From Rhabditoides inermis (taxonomy: Eukaryota; Nematoda; Chromadorea; Rhabditida; Rhabditidae), in assembly GCA_963966185.1 (NCBI GenBank), contig CAWZYM010000120.1, positions 67,001-131,000 of the forward strand: a stretch of DNA of 64,000 nucleotides, in the 5' to 3' direction. Below the pieces are notes generated by a model. The model searched no databases and was not told the DNA's origin. It saw nothing but the letters and a program-made list of their open reading frames with translations. The position numbers and the translations under genes were made by a program. Shown piece after piece: positions 12,819 through 29,294 of the stretch (position 1 is the first letter of the stretch; each line of letters opens with the position of its first letter).

Positions 12819-14978
12819 ATGTTTTGTTATTCAGACGTGGCTCAACCAAGTGATGGTACGGACGCTCCACCGCTGTTTGTGAAACCTTATATTTTACTGA
12901 CTTGTAAGTACACTGCTATTTTGAAACATGAACATTGTTTTCAGGTTTTGCAATCGCCATCTTTTCCATTTGCATATACGGCTATCAAATATATTGGATC
13001 AAAGTGAACTATAGCAAGTTTTCGCCGTCGTTTTATAAATTGTGGACGAATCTCGTAAGATTGTCAATCCAAGCAAATTGATACTAAACTGTTCAGGCGT
13101 TGACGGATTCACTATTTTTCGTTTTATATTTGACATCGCATTTCTGGAAGAATGTTTCTGCTACGTGGTTTATTTTCGAGGTAATCGTAGAAATTTGGGC
13201 CAACTAAACATTATAATTGTTAGTAATAAATATTATTATTCGGGCAAACTTCACGCATCAAATCAAACTGTTCTTGAAATTGATTGTATTAGAAAAATCT
13301 AAACTTACGGGAAAAAAGAAAAAAAGTTAGAAAAAAATATATTCAGGATTTGCCTACCGTAACATGCGTGATTCTCTTCGCCTCTTCGCCATTCATTCTT
13401 CTGGCACAAGCAATTGGCGTCACTTTCATATCCATACAGAGGTTCTTTCTCATCGTCCACAACAGCCATCCGTTTACAGAGGTAGAGAGAGGCGAGAGAG
13501 AGGGAGTGAGAGAGAGAGGGAGAAAGAGAGAGAAAGAGAGAGAGAGAGCGAGAGAGAGTGAGAGAGAAAGAGAGAGAGAGAGAGAGATTGCAGGTGATCA
13601 AGAAAACCTCGCAAGCCAAGTTCTTCTTTGTGCAACTCGTCGCCAGTTTTGTGATAGTTGCCATCGACATTCCCAAGTCAGGCGTTCACTATGCCGTGTC
13701 CAATGGACAGCTCGTCATTAATACACCGGTGAGTAGTGTTTTATCATGTGATGTCTAATGTGGTAACGTGTTTGGCGAAACCGCAGAGTTCAGTCGACCA
13801 AAATGTGTTGTATCAAACATCATTGTGATCAGGAAAAACTAAATAAACAAAAGCGCCATGCCCACACAAACTTTTCGCAAAATAGAGCTAACTACTTTCG
13901 AACAATTCGCCAAACGTTACGGTAGCATGTACATGTACATTTTTTATTTGTATAATTCCCGTATATGTATTGCTCCTATATATGTCTTCTATAATTTTAA
14001 ACATACAATAAAATATCACATAACACAATTACAACACCATTTCCAGGTTCACTCGGAGTTGCAATTCTACACAGTGGTGCAGACTGCGGCAGTCATTGTG
14101 TGCACTGCTGTGTCCTCCTTCTGCTACCTTCGCATATACTTACGACTGCACAGCATGAAGACACAAACTGATAATCAGTGAGTCATTATAGCAGAAAGGA
14201 ATTTTGAGTTAGTTTGTTTATTGTTCATAGTCTTCACTATTTTAGCGAAGAGACGAATTCACGAGTTCTGCTCCCACGCGAAATAGAATTTACAGAACTA
14301 TTATTGCTTTTTTTCTGAAACAGTTGGAAAATAGCATGCTATGCTATTCGCGGTTGTTCATCATGAATGCTGTTCTCTATCTCTATCGTTTGACAATACA
14401 ATAGCCGGGCCTAGCATAACATCAATTGCAAGAAACTTTGTATGTGTTCACTGAGCTATAATAAGCAGTATCGGAAAATGAACCATTTTTTGTCCTCGCC
14501 CATCCTGCGTTCTGCCTTGCCCTTTCTGTCTTCTACCGATTCCCTTGTCGTTGCAGTGTGTTCGACGGCCGCGGTCGAGTCGTCGCGCAGTCCGAGAAGA
14601 ACCTCACCATCATAGGGTCAGCATTATCGATTTCCAATTTCCATCCTATTATCATTTTTAATTTTGTATGCACAATAACACAATATTATACTCATGTACG
14701 TGTCGTAGGATAGTATGGAACGGAAAAAGGTCGTTATATTTATATTTATTGTTGAGTTTACATGGTTCTTGGGGTGGTACGTTGATGTAGCCCGTCTGCA
14801 GGATAATGGGCCGAAACAGGGATTCTGTTTTTCATTTGTTTGTGAACTCTCTGCTTCGTAAATTCCTCATTGTTCAGGTCAGTGCTGTTCGTGGCTGAGC
14901 TGGCTGTGTGCGCGTTCAACATCGGGCTCACCATATGCTTCTTCTTCGATACAAATTGCGAGGTGGGTGTGCGAGAAG

Positions 14979-15018
<40 letters not shown>

Positions 15019-15121
15019 AAAAGATTTTCCAGTGGGAGCTGCGTCGCTTCCTTCAGTCTACCAACTGGTCCCAGTCTTTCATCATGAGCATCGCCAACCC
15101 ATGGATGCTCATGCTCAAGTG

Positions 15122-15176
<55 letters not shown>

Positions 15177-15359
15177 CTCTTTCTTACCCTTAACCTTGGC
15201 GGAATCTTTATGTTATATCTCTCCTCTCCTTATTCACATTTTCTCCCACTACCTCCTGTCTTCTCAATCTTTTCTCTTCCCTTTACTTATCACACTCTCA
15301 TTTTCAGTTCTACATTCCGGAAGCACGTAGTGGAATTCACTCGATCGAGAAACATCTAA
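12819..15359 (+). CDS. Seven-transmembrane receptor, Srg-like (copy 1)
   Basis: Predicted plasma-membrane chemoreceptor of the nematode serpentine type. Ten exons in consistent phase: 12819-12903, 12945-13054, 13097-13180, 13347-13481, 13594-13728, 14047-14177, 14557-14616, 14878-14962, 15033-15118, 15308-15359; product 320 aa. Seven hydrophobic segments: FAIAIFSICIYGYQIYWI, the segment around FFVLYLTSHFW, CVILFASSPFILLAQAIG (ending ISIQRFF, in the place of the DRY-like motif), FFFVQLVASFVIVAI, YTVVQTAAVIVCTAVSSFCY, SVLFVAELAVCAFNIGLTIC, and FIMSIANPWMLML (NP motif of TM7). SFYKLW before TM2 and the NPWMLM end fit the Srg family as I know it. The gene shares exon organisation with the receptor at 17027. 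A poly(A) signal AATAAA lies near 15415. Family placement is by eye. Confidence 0.75.
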
Positions 15360-16093
15360 CTTTCGTATGGATTTTTGAGGTTTCTTTTTTTTTGTTTCGA
15401 TAATATTGTTCTATAATAAACTTTGTTCACGAACATATGTAATGTATAAATGTATGACATTGTATGTTTGTACTTTCATTACCGTACCGCTTAACGAACA
15501 AAAAAGAACACTCACCTGCTCGCTTATCAATTATTGTTCGCAAATATGAAGCAATAATGAAATCTCAGAGTGCAAGCAATCATAAATGTGCCATTCGCAT
15601 CAAGAATGTTAGGTGCAAGGTGCGCTCTCTTCATTGACAAAATCGACAATCGCTTTCGTTATTTGTATATAATGCAACGATTCCTTAGACTTTCGAGTTT
15701 GGTCACCGTGTAGTGTTCAGTCGTGATGGAACAGAGCTTAAATGTGTTGATAATTTGAAGGAGCCCGAATGTACTAATAAAAGTACTTGTGACAAATTAC
15801 AAAATAATAATAAAAGTACTTGTGACAATAATGTACAAATTACAAATATCTCGGAATGACAGTTGATCCTCATACCAACAATAAAACAATCATTGTCGTT
15901 TCATCTATAATACATATATTACTCATAGTATATTTATAAGACAACATGCTGTACCCTCTCTCACTTGAATGTATATCATCTGAATGTAATATGTATACCT
16001 TATCATTTGTTACTTGTTAGAGCTCTTGTTCCTTCTGTAGTAGCTCATCAATTTGTTATGTGTCCGGGGAGTATGACGGTTACTACAGTAGAA

Positions 16094-16153
<60 letters not shown>

Positions 16154-17026
16154 AGGACATTCATAAATAGAGTGGGAGGAGCGTCAACCAGAGCAGGAGA
16201 GTAGTGTGGATAGTTCACGCCTCGTACTTTGTATATCTCATAGCTAGTAGTCGTGTTATTCCTATTATATATTGTGTAGGTTTTTTTATGTATAATAATC
16301 TGTACATACATAAGACATATTATAAGTAGTACCCGGACACAATGGCAAACCAATGTTATACAGTTAGTTATCAGACTATTGTATGAGAGAAGATGTCAGT
16401 CATAACATAACCGACATTTTCGCTACGAGAATTTAAAAAAAATTTCACTTGTTTAGAATTAACTAGCAATGATTCATTATGGAGCAACTGCAATCTTTTG
16501 AAGCGAGCAAGCTTGCAGGTGCGGCCAGTCTCTTCGGAAGAAATTTCGAATTGTTTTGAAGGATATTACTATCCGAAGTTTTTAGGAGATTTTGGGAGTA
16601 TTTCTAGGGCAATTCAGGAAAATTTGAAAGACGAGTCCGAAGTGTTTCGAATGATTTCGGAAGTGTTTCGAAGAGACTGATCGCAACTTGAATTCTCGAT
16701 TTGCATTTTAAAAATTAGTGAATCACCTTCTGCGTTGACAAGCTTAGCTTTCATACCGTTCATAGAATAAGCTAGTTCGTTCTTGGCCCAACGCGCGGGA
16801 TTTTGGGCACGCTACGCGGACTGCGCTCTCTCGTTTCTAATACTCTCTCCTTGTCTGTGACTATGGAAATAAAGAGAGGCGGCAGACTTCCTGGTTCTGA
16901 TTTTATTATGCAATTCCTTAGACGATTGTAACTGATTTCCGTGTGTTGTTGTATTCATCACGTTCACGTCGGCCCCAAGTGTGATTTAACTTTATTTAGT
17001 ATGTTTTTCTTTTCTTTAAGATCACA
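15360..17026. other. Intergenic region between the two receptor genes
   Basis: Holds the 3' UTR of the first receptor, a (GA)n array at 16097-16149 and AT-rich DNA. I see no gene. Confidence 0.5.
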
Positions 17027-19787
<2,761 letters not shown>

Positions 19788-20020
19788 ATCTGAATGAGTC
19801 TAAATAAATGTTTGTTTTTGAAATTGATTTCGTTTTGTACGTCACCACTGTCGGCAACGCATGGCACGTACTCACATGAAGCATCAGGAATTTACGTTCC
19901 ACTTGTTACTTGTAAAAGTAAGAGTGTAAGAGATTTATCGTGCTGTCTGATTAGAGAGAAACATAAACATTCTGATTCTGGTATTCACATATTATGCAAT
20001 CGCAAATGAACCATTGATTA

Positions 20021-21076
<1,056 letters not shown>

Positions 21077-21397
21077 TTCTTATTTGAAATAAAAAAAGAC
21101 GGACGGGTGGTTTGCCAGGGACCTGGGAGGCTCATCAAAGGTATATACTTTCGAATGCATTGTGAAAGACTGTTCGAAATGATACGGTGGACGAGATGGA
21201 ACTCTTTATTGATTCTTGTGGTATCGCGATTTTGTGGAATTCGAAGCGTTCGTCTCGATAAAATGCTTTCATCATGTATCTAAAGTACACCGTGGGAGTC
21301 ATAAAAGGCAAAGTGATACCGAGACATGCCGTGATTCTAGTTTGTCAGTGAGCAAACACTCTTTCCTATGTGACGCAGTTTTATATTAGGGAGGCGA

Positions 21398-21452
<55 letters not shown>

Positions 21453-21695
21453 GCATGTGAAAGATCTTTGCAGTCAAATACGTCTCGAGACGGCAGGTGA
21501 ACTTTTTTCTCTCGACATGTTTTGTAATTTGCTTGTTATATTGCAGATGTTGTGTTCTTGTTTTCACTTACTTTGCATTCGTTCATTGACTCACTTAAAT
21601 TCGTGTTCATCTATATTTGTCATTATTTTGATGGTGAGGTAAAGTGCTTCGAATGGGAAGAAACAAACATGTTCATAACTTGAAGGGGTTGAGAG

Positions 21696-21745
<50 letters not shown>

Positions 21746-22248
21746 GAGGGAACAAGACAATAATTTGATTACGACCGACAAACAGCAAACGCGGGGCGCA
21801 GTGTTGTTGTTTGCTGGTTCTTAGAACGTTCTTCTTAGTATTTCATTTCAGGATGCTCTTAGATTGGTGTCTCATCGACTATCGCAGAGGTCTGCGCAAC
21901 ATTACGCAGGTGAGTGAAACGTATTCCTAAAAACGTATCACGCTTATGGAAACGTATTCTGGGTGAAACGTACCAGTCATTTGAAATGTATTCGTCGCTC
22001 TTTCGGACTCACTCAGTGGAATTGAAAGAGCTCATGGATGGAAAGGGGGAAATGGGTGCCGCCACTATAATCTGTTGATGGGGTTTGGGGGCCCATATAC
22101 GGATTCGCACTCGTTGTCTGCGCGCTCTCCTATAAGCATACACTCTCATCACTCTCTCACTCTCCTGTGTCAATGTGTCACCCCTGTGTGAATATCCCTG
22201 TGATTACGCGCGTGTGTTACGTCAATCCAGGCGTCCGGACAGGGAGCG

Positions 22249-22291
<43 letters not shown>

Positions 22292-24104
22292 TTTGTCGGT
22301 TCCCAAAACACCGGGGAGTGAATTGACATGCGCACTCCGATGTTGTTGTAGGAGTGAACTGCAACATTAGACTCGCGCCAGTCAAATTATGCTCCGAGAT
22401 TGTTTACATAGATCTACCAGCTGCCTTCCGCCCATCTCTCCTCTCCCTCTCCATATGTGTCTCTCTCGCGTGCAGCTGCGTGTTTGTTGATGCGTCGTGT
22501 TTGCTGGTGTACCGATTATGGAGTGTCATATTCTTGGGGTGTCTCTCTATCAGCGTCTCCTCCGCTCTGTTTGCCAACTGTCGAATACGGCAGTCGCTCT
22601 CTCGCCAAACCGGCTCTTGCGTCAGCTGCTCATTATCGATTGATTCGATCGATTAGTGATCAAGTGATAATGTCAGCTGATCGACGGTATCTTATCACTT
22701 GGATCGTTCGCGTTCGTCGTTTCGCCTTCGCCCTTTGGTGTTATTATTAGGCCTGCGTCCCGCCATCCGGTCCTTTTGTTTATTCACGGATCGTAATCCT
22801 CTATGGACAGAGAGAGAGGCGAGAATAGGCAAATGCGCGAATCTGTGGACAGAATGCGTTCCCCGGAGAAATTCACTCCCTTCCTTCCTCCTCCCGGTCC
22901 TCCTTCTCCTTCTTTCCTCTCCCTCTCTCTCTCAATCTCTCTCTCTCTCTCTCTCCTCCATAGTCTCGAAGGGTACACTGTTGTTGCGGTATGGGGTATG
23001 CCCCCGCTTCCATATGTGGCCCTTTGTTTTTCCCCCATCCCTCCCCCCTTTTTACTTGTGTGCTTGTCGCTTTCGGTTCGAGTGCCTTTCAGCGCCGGCG
23101 CCGCCGCCGAGTTTTTGCCCCTCCTTGTCCCGTTCCCACCCACTGCTGTGCAACGATTCGCAGAACGCGAAAATGTTTTGATAGTGTGTTTAGATATGGG
23201 TTATGGGAGTGGTGGACAGGCGAGTGAGAGAGAGAAACCGCGTGTCTCTCTCTCTATCACCCAATCAATCTCCCACCATTTCACCACCACAGACTCCGCA
23301 CAGTGCGGGTGTTTAGCGCCGCTGCCGCGCTGCATGCCAATTTCGCACCGGCGCACCAAAAAATTCTGCAAAAAATTCGGGTTTTCGCTTCTTTCTTTTT
23401 TCTTCTGCGTTGATTACCGGTGTTTCTTCGTTCGACTTGCTGCTTGCTCCCATATAAGGTGATCGCAGGTAACACGATCACGCGCGACCTTTCATTGTGC
23501 ACACATTAGCGGTGGCGACGATCAAGTATCACAGCCGGGCTGCGCGCGAATCATCGATTGATTAGCGAGACCATTAATAGCACGGCGGACACGCGAGCCG
23601 CCCGGTGTGTAATGGATTGGAGAGAAATGAGATATGCACAATCGGGGCGGCCGCGGCGGCAGCAGCCTCGCCCGACTCGAAGAATAATGAGAGTGGAAGC
23701 TCGTTTGTGTGTGACGCTTCTCTCTCTCTCTCTCTCTCTCTCACTCACTCACTCCTTTCTCCAAGCGATGACTCACCCATTCCACTACGCATAGTCGCTC
23801 TCTCTCTCCTCGCTTCTCCGCCACATATGAATGTGCCTTTTCGTTGAAGTTATGAATCGCTGTTTCTCTCTCCCACACCGTTTTGCAAATGCGTCTCGCG
23901 CTCGTGTAACCTTTACGTTTTCCTTTCAAATGCCACGATTGGCCGCTGCGGTTTTGACGGTTTTACGACCCGTCGATTACTAGAATACGATCGCCCGATC
24001 ATTGTCGCGTTACAAATTGTCATAACGTGGTACTCGCTTCGATATAAACATTGATTAGAGGTCATCGACCGATCAAACAGATTTGTAATCCACTTACTTT
24101 GCAG
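21077..24104. other. Region upstream of the Vav gene
   Basis: Contains (GA)n arrays at 21400-21451 and 21696-21741, (CT)n arrays near 22252-22288 and 23722-23741, and G/C-rich stretches around 23090-23340. A short open segment, 21851-21907, begins with ATG just after TTTCATTTCAG and ends at a CAG|GTGAGT donor in phase 0; it may be a distal first exon. Otherwise no gene is recognised. Confidence 0.4.
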
Positions 24105-25200
24105 ATGTCAGAAGGGGTCGAGTTGTGGCGAGAATGCGTGCGGTGGCTCATCGACTGCAAGGTGAGTGGCGTTTGTTTACTTGTTTACATGTTTACTTGT
24201 TTGTTTACTTGTTTACTTGTTTGCAGGTGCTCGATGCACAACATCGCGTCGCCGATCCCTCCTGCGAGATGATCGACTTTGCTGGTGAGTTGTTTATTCA
24301 TTTTATTTCATAATCATAATAATCATAATATTTATCTCGAATCAAGTAGCACACAATATCGATTACGTAAATTACAAAAAGGAACATTTTATTTGTAATT
24401 TGTAAACATGTGATAAGGCAATCAGTCAGCACACGTGCCAGGTGATAAGGTGATAGGGCAGAAACTGGAGGCTACCAGGTTACCTTTACCATTACCAGTT
24501 TATCAGTTTTAATTAAACCAATGAAGGTTTTTCAAAGTAGATAGGAGAACAGATAGTAGAACATAATACATAATAGCTAGACACACGACGGAATCCTGTT
24601 TCGACCCTTTAATCTGCATAAACAAACAACAAACAACAACAACAACAACAGGCATGCTTCGCGACGGCGTGTTGCTGTGTCGCCTGGCGAATCAGCTCTC
24701 CCCGGACTGCATCGAAGTGAAGGATATACAGCTCCGACCACAACTATCACAGGTGCGTCCCTGTTTGTTTGTTTATTTACTTTGTCAATTCATCATCATC
24801 CATTTTTGCGGTGTGCTTGTTTACACACATGGCATCACTCGCCTTATCTCCAACGTTACTCGCCTCACGCGAGATTCGATAGCTTATCATGCCATGGCTG
24901 TAGATCCCTTTTACTTCCCTGTTTTGTACCGGTCTATCTGGTTTCGCTCTCTTTCTATGAGACGCGAAAAAAGCGGTCGCTGACCTCTATTAAATCGAGT
25001 TGCGCCGAGGTGAAAGTGTGAAATTTATGATGAGGTCGTCAGTCGCCTTCGATTTGATTTGATTTTCCCCTGGGAAAGTCGGGTTTACTCATTCCACCCC
25101 CACTACCTTCTCATACCACGCTCTCTTTTCTCGATTGTTTGGTAGAAGTAGTGATGTATTTTGTTGTGCTTCGTAATTCTTCCGCCGCGGTCCCTTGCAA

Positions 25201-25248
<48 letters not shown>

Positions 25249-27155
25249 GCTCCATGCATATTGAATCGTACGCCGAACTCGCGTTTTTCGTGATTTGTGA
25301 TGTCTATTGAGCGAATGAATAGAGAATAGTCGAACGGTGCTTTGGGATTGCAAGTGTCTTTTTCTACCCCCGTCGCCCTTTCACCCTTCGAGATTCGGGA
25401 TTGTGAAGGCAGCGGTATTGTGGCGGGAAGGCGGGTTCGTGATTCCTCTCGTAAATTGACCGTTTTTGTCCGACTCGTGATGATCAGGAGTGTCCCGAGA
25501 CACTGTCCAGACAGTCTCTTCCCTGATCCCGTTCTCTCTCTCGTGTTTCTTTTTTCTCGAGATTAGAGGATGGACGTGATTTGATTGCGGCACAGTCGAT
25601 TGGATTGAGTGGATGAGGTTTTATCGAAACAACCCACAGCGAGAAGATCCCAGTCTATCTGGTTTGCGCGATTAGGATCTAGTGTATTGAAAGTTTCAAT
25701 ATCCGGAACATTGTTATTTTTCTCATTTTTCTTACTCTTTTGATGAAGCGTATTAATCTTGTTATTTCATTTATTGTATTATGTACACTCTATAGTTCCT
25801 CATACCGACTCTTTCAGTTCCTGTGCCACAAGAACATCCTTCTGTTCCTCGAGCGCTGCACCACGCACCTCGGCCTCTCCCCCCACTCACTCTTCGAAGC
25901 CTGGGAGCTGTACAACCTACAGGACTTTGCCAAGGTCAATCCATCAATTGTTTACAAAACGAAATTACTCATGAGAACCTAACATTGTCGTAGGTGGCCA
26001 AGGTGCTCCTTATTCAGTGTTTTGTAGTGTTATTTGTTTTATCCAGAGTATAGGGCATGCCATTCTTTTAGTTGAGATTGATTTTGTACTTCGTATTATT
26101 ATTAAGCGTATATCAAATGAACCTCACTCAACCTGGGAACATATTTTGTCGAGTTGACATTGTGTGTTTTCAGGTGCTCGCCACACTCTCCGCCCTCTCC
26201 TACACGGAGACGGCGCTCCGCGCCGGCATTCGGTCAGTATTGATTTATCGATTCAATGGTTATTGATTTTTGATTCTCTCCAACTCACCGTGGGTATTGA
26301 TTTATCGATTGGTTGGTTCTCGATTATCGCAAACTCGCATTTGCCTGTTGATTACGGTGAATTTTTCGCGCGTCTCATTCTCTCGCGCTAGAGAGTGGCT
26401 AGCGGCTGAGGGGACATGATCTTGCTATCCCAACCTGTCCCTGTCGTGTCGTTTCTGACAAAAGAGCGCGTAACTTTTGATTTCTTCACATTTCTTGACC
26501 CACTGTGAATACCGTATGCTCTCGTTCAGCCCGTTCCCGCACCGTGTCCGCCCCACCGCCAACACTGTGATCCCGGCTCCCGTGCCGGTGGCCCCAGAGG
26601 AGGAGGCCATCTACAAGAGTCTCAAGGTGGGTGGGCGGGGCGAGAAGGGGCGGAGCTTACGTTTTGCGATTTCAGGAAGAGGTGGAGACGGTGGACCTCG
26701 ATGCAGTCGTGTACGACGTGGACGCACTGCGATTGCGGTGAGTGGGCGGGGTGTGAAGGGGCGGGGCTTATCCGGTGTTTTAGGCGAGATGACGACGACA
26801 CGGGCGATCAGATCTACGACTCTATCGTGGCTCAGACGCGACGCGTGAGCGAGGAAAAGCGAGAGGACGTGAGTTGGATAAGGGCGGGGCTCGGAAGGGC
26901 GTGGCTTATTCCTCGATTCAGGCCTGGGCATCGTTCGCTCCGTCGTCCAAGCGCGAGCATTGTATCAAGGAGCTGCTGGACACGGAACAGAACTATGTGG
27001 AGAAGGTGAGTGGGCGGGGCTAAAAGATGCGGGACCTAAATTCCAATGTCTTCCAGGCGCTGAACATGATTGTGACACGGCTGCATGGCCCGCTGCAGCA
27101 GCACATGCGTCCCGAGGACCACAAGTCGGTGTTCATGAACATACAGGTGGGTGGA

Positions 27156-27198
<43 letters not shown>

Positions 27199-27716
27199 TC
27201 TCTCTCTCCTTCTCCACTGCCCTATTTGTCCTCTAACAAATGTACACGGCACTGCTTGTTTGACGATAATTGTTGTTTATCCAGAGTCTGTGGACGCTGC
27301 ACCACGATTTCCACGGCGACCTTCGGAAGGCTGTGCTGTACACTCTGGGTCTGGACGCGGGTCCGGCCGCCAATGGAAGCAGCCGGCCCAGCAGCCTGGG
27401 AAAGACTATCGGGGAGGTGTTCACCAAGTGAGTATACGGGTTTGCTCTCTGTTTATCCGTTTGACTGTTTAGCAATTAGTAAAAGGTGCGTTTTGTGGTC
27501 ACATACTATAGTTTTTTTTAAACATTTATGTAATGCAACTGATTATGGATTGTTTTCAGGCACCAGGACAAGTTCACGGCGTACGGCGAGTACTGCGCGG
27601 GTCTGGAGGAGAGCCGGAACACGATACTCAGGCTGGAGAAGGGAGAGCCGGCGGTCAAGGCGCGCATACAGGTGGGAGGGGGAGAGGGAGGGGCGAGAGA
27701 GAGAGAGAGAAGGAGA

Positions 27717-27750
<34 letters not shown>

Positions 27751-29248
27751 CATCCTTCTCCTTTTGCAGGAGTGCACTGCAGCCGTGAACGACAACCAGT
27801 TCAAGCTGCAGGACCTGTTGTGTCTACCCATGCAGCGAGTCCTCAAGTACCAGCTACTCTTGTCGGTGGGTCAGGGTACTGTACTTTTGTGGGGTACTGT
27901 AGGTTGATTCTGGATAGTACTGAATGAGGGTGAGATAGACTGTTTGGGTTAGGTTGAGATGCAATTAAGTAAGTCAGGTTGCCATGCAAAAAGCAGCTTC
28001 ATTGGTTATGAGTGTTTTGTGATTGAGTGTGATTGAGATGCGGTGCGTATTTTGTATGGAAAAATATCGTACTGAATTTAGAACACACGATGACTTGTGT
28101 TACCTATAGAATTGTTAGTATCAAAAAACGAGCGCGTCGTTCTTGTTGTGTAAAGAATAGATACTCACAGACAGCGCCCTCACTGTTCTCTTGTTCAGGA
28201 GCTGCTCAAATCGACGACCGTTGGCTCGCCCGACCGCAAGTCTCTGGAGGATGCCAAGGTTGCTTGTTGCTCTCATTTTTTCACGTGTTCATTATATATT
28301 CGAAATGTTTATTTTGTTTGTGTTATTTGTCATTGATCCATTTAGGTTCAGATTATTGGTGACCTAGTCGCATAGTATTCACCTCCTCGTGTTTGCAGGC
28401 AGTGATGGAGGACATCAACCAGTACGTGAACGAGATGAAGCGCGACGTGGAGATGCGCAGTCTGGTCGCCGAGGTCCAGGCCAGCATACCCGATCTGGTC
28501 ATGGTGAGTGTGCTTTGTGTTTTGACCATTGTGTGTTGATGCCTGGTTCTAGCCGTTTCCATGGAGAAGTGAGGATGAGGTGAGCGCTGCTGGTGTGTAG
28601 TGTAGCGCATTCGCATTCAGGGCTTGAGTTGTCGTTTGTTGATTGTTGTTTTGTACTTAGTGAAGGTCTCGGAGTTTGGGTATAGTTGATGCGTTTTGCA
28701 TGAGGTGATCAATGTGGGAGGGACTTGACTGTGCATCGTTTCAGCCCACCGGACTCAACCTCATCGACTATGGCCGGTTGAACAAGGACGGGGAGGTGAC
28801 TGGAGAGAGAGGAGGGAGGGAGAAGGAGAGTGAGGGAGAAGGAGAGAGAGGGAGAGAGGGAGAGAGAGAGAGGACCATGACCCCTCTTGCAGGTGCGCAT
28901 GGCCGAGTCTGTGCAGGGCCAGCCTCCGGGTCGGCCGAAGCAGCGCACTCTGTTCGTCTTCGACAAGGTGCTCATCGTGTGCAAGGCCGGCAGGGTGAGT
29001 GTTCACTTATTTTGTATTCACTGTTACGTTTTTTTGGTGGATGTTGTGTTTAATGTGTTTCATGAATGTGTTGTCAAAGACATGGCAATCGTAGAGCAAT
29101 ACCATCTTTTGATCAATTATTATTAATATTATTATTATTGTAGAACAACACGTACTCGTACAAGAGCGCGTACATCCTGGCGAATCTGCGACCGGAGCTG
29201 GACAAGGAGAGCGGGGAGAGCAAGCTGGGCACGATTACGAGGTAGGGG

Positions 29249-29294
<46 letters not shown>

